5,370 bases of DNA from an uncultured Fibrobacter sp. (GTDB lineage: Bacteria; Fibrobacterota; Fibrobacteria; Fibrobacterales; Fibrobacteraceae), in the NCBI GenBank assembly GCA_937891805.1, contig CALATK010000035.1, positions 1 to 5,370 on the forward strand, written 5' to 3'. Position 1 is the stretch's first letter; each line of letters opens with the position of its first letter. The notes beneath the pieces were generated by a model. The model did not search any database, was not told the DNA's origin, and saw only the letters and a program-made list of their open reading frames with translations. This document shows positions 5,259 through 5,370 of this stretch, piece by piece. A program made the position numbers and the translations under genes.

Positions 5259-5370
5259 TTAGTCTCTTCTTACCCCATTTTTCGAAACTTTTTCCCCTTC
5301 AGCAACTACTGCTGTAATTGAATTTTCTGAATTTTCGTTATTTATAATAGTTTCATTTCTTATTATATAG
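5259..5370 (-). CDS. Possible C-terminal end of a gene entering from the right edge
   Basis: On the minus strand a frame is open from the window edge for 36 codons to TAA at 5261-5259. The peptide is hydrophilic and protein-like (contains NSITAVVAEGEKVSKNG). No family is recognisable, and an open run of this length at an edge can easily be chance. If real, an upstream gene ends 206 bases before the DUF4143 remnant. Confidence 0.22.
   Translation of the reverse strand, partial: YIIRNETIINNENSENSITAVVAEGEKVSKNGVRRD

Noticed and set aside
5196..5321. 41-codon hydrophobic plus-strand frame
   Set aside because: No ribosome binding site or homology that I recognise; it overlaps an equally weak minus-strand frame, so a chance frame is more likely.
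1..5370. CRISPR array, tRNA, rRNA or attachment site
   Set aside because: No regularly spaced repeats, no tRNA-like cloverleaf and no conserved rRNA segment were seen on either strand.

Overview
The window carries a compact operon on the minus strand, read from high to low coordinates. It begins near position 4600 and runs off the left edge. It is embedded in what looks like a surface-polysaccharide or small-metabolite accessory region. The likely source is a Gram-negative bacterium, with Fibrobacter (Fibrobacterota) or a relative as my best guess. That rests on moderate overall GC, the style of the AAA/DUF4143 gene remnant, and recognition of the acyl-carrier/FkbH gene type. It is inference; there is no rRNA or other phylogenetic marker here.

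Layout in transcription order. 5370-5259 is an open frame that may be the tail of a gene lying outside the window. 5258-5054 is non-coding, AT-rich, with a perfect 9-bp inverted repeat and a small palindrome. 5053-4658 is a short protein that looks like a DUF4143-type ATPase with its middle deleted in frame. 4657-4562 is a gap with a candidate promoter. The operon follows: GNAT acetyltransferase (4561-4037), acyl carrier protein 1 (4028-3786), FabH-like ketoacyl synthase III (3782-2766), FkbH-like HAD-IIIC protein (2764-1214), acyl carrier protein 2 (1217-993), an AT-rich P-loop protein of unknown role (966-499), and the N-terminal 158 residues of a HisC-fold aminotransferase (475 to the left edge). 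Spacings are 8, 3, 1, -4, 26 and 23 nt, so the first five genes are very tightly coupled and the last two probably co-transcribed.

How the genes may work together. FkbH-family enzymes take a three-carbon phosphoglycerate donor and load glyceryl onto a carrier protein. KAS III enzymes make C-C (or acyl transfer) bonds using carrier- or CoA-bound acyl groups. An FkbH, a FabH-like KAS III and a dedicated carrier protein form the minimal set that builds tetronate rings in actinobacterial polyketides such as RK-682. The same gene types also occur in O-antigen, capsule and flagellin-glycan loci, where they make unusual acyl groups for amino sugars. The flanking GNAT and aminotransferase favour the second reading. 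The sequence alone does not decide between them.

The most notable points are the KAS III/FkbH/two-carrier module, the internally deleted DUF4143 gene, the AT-rich P-loop orphan inside the operon, and a Met in place of the usual PLP-contacting Asn in the aminotransferase.
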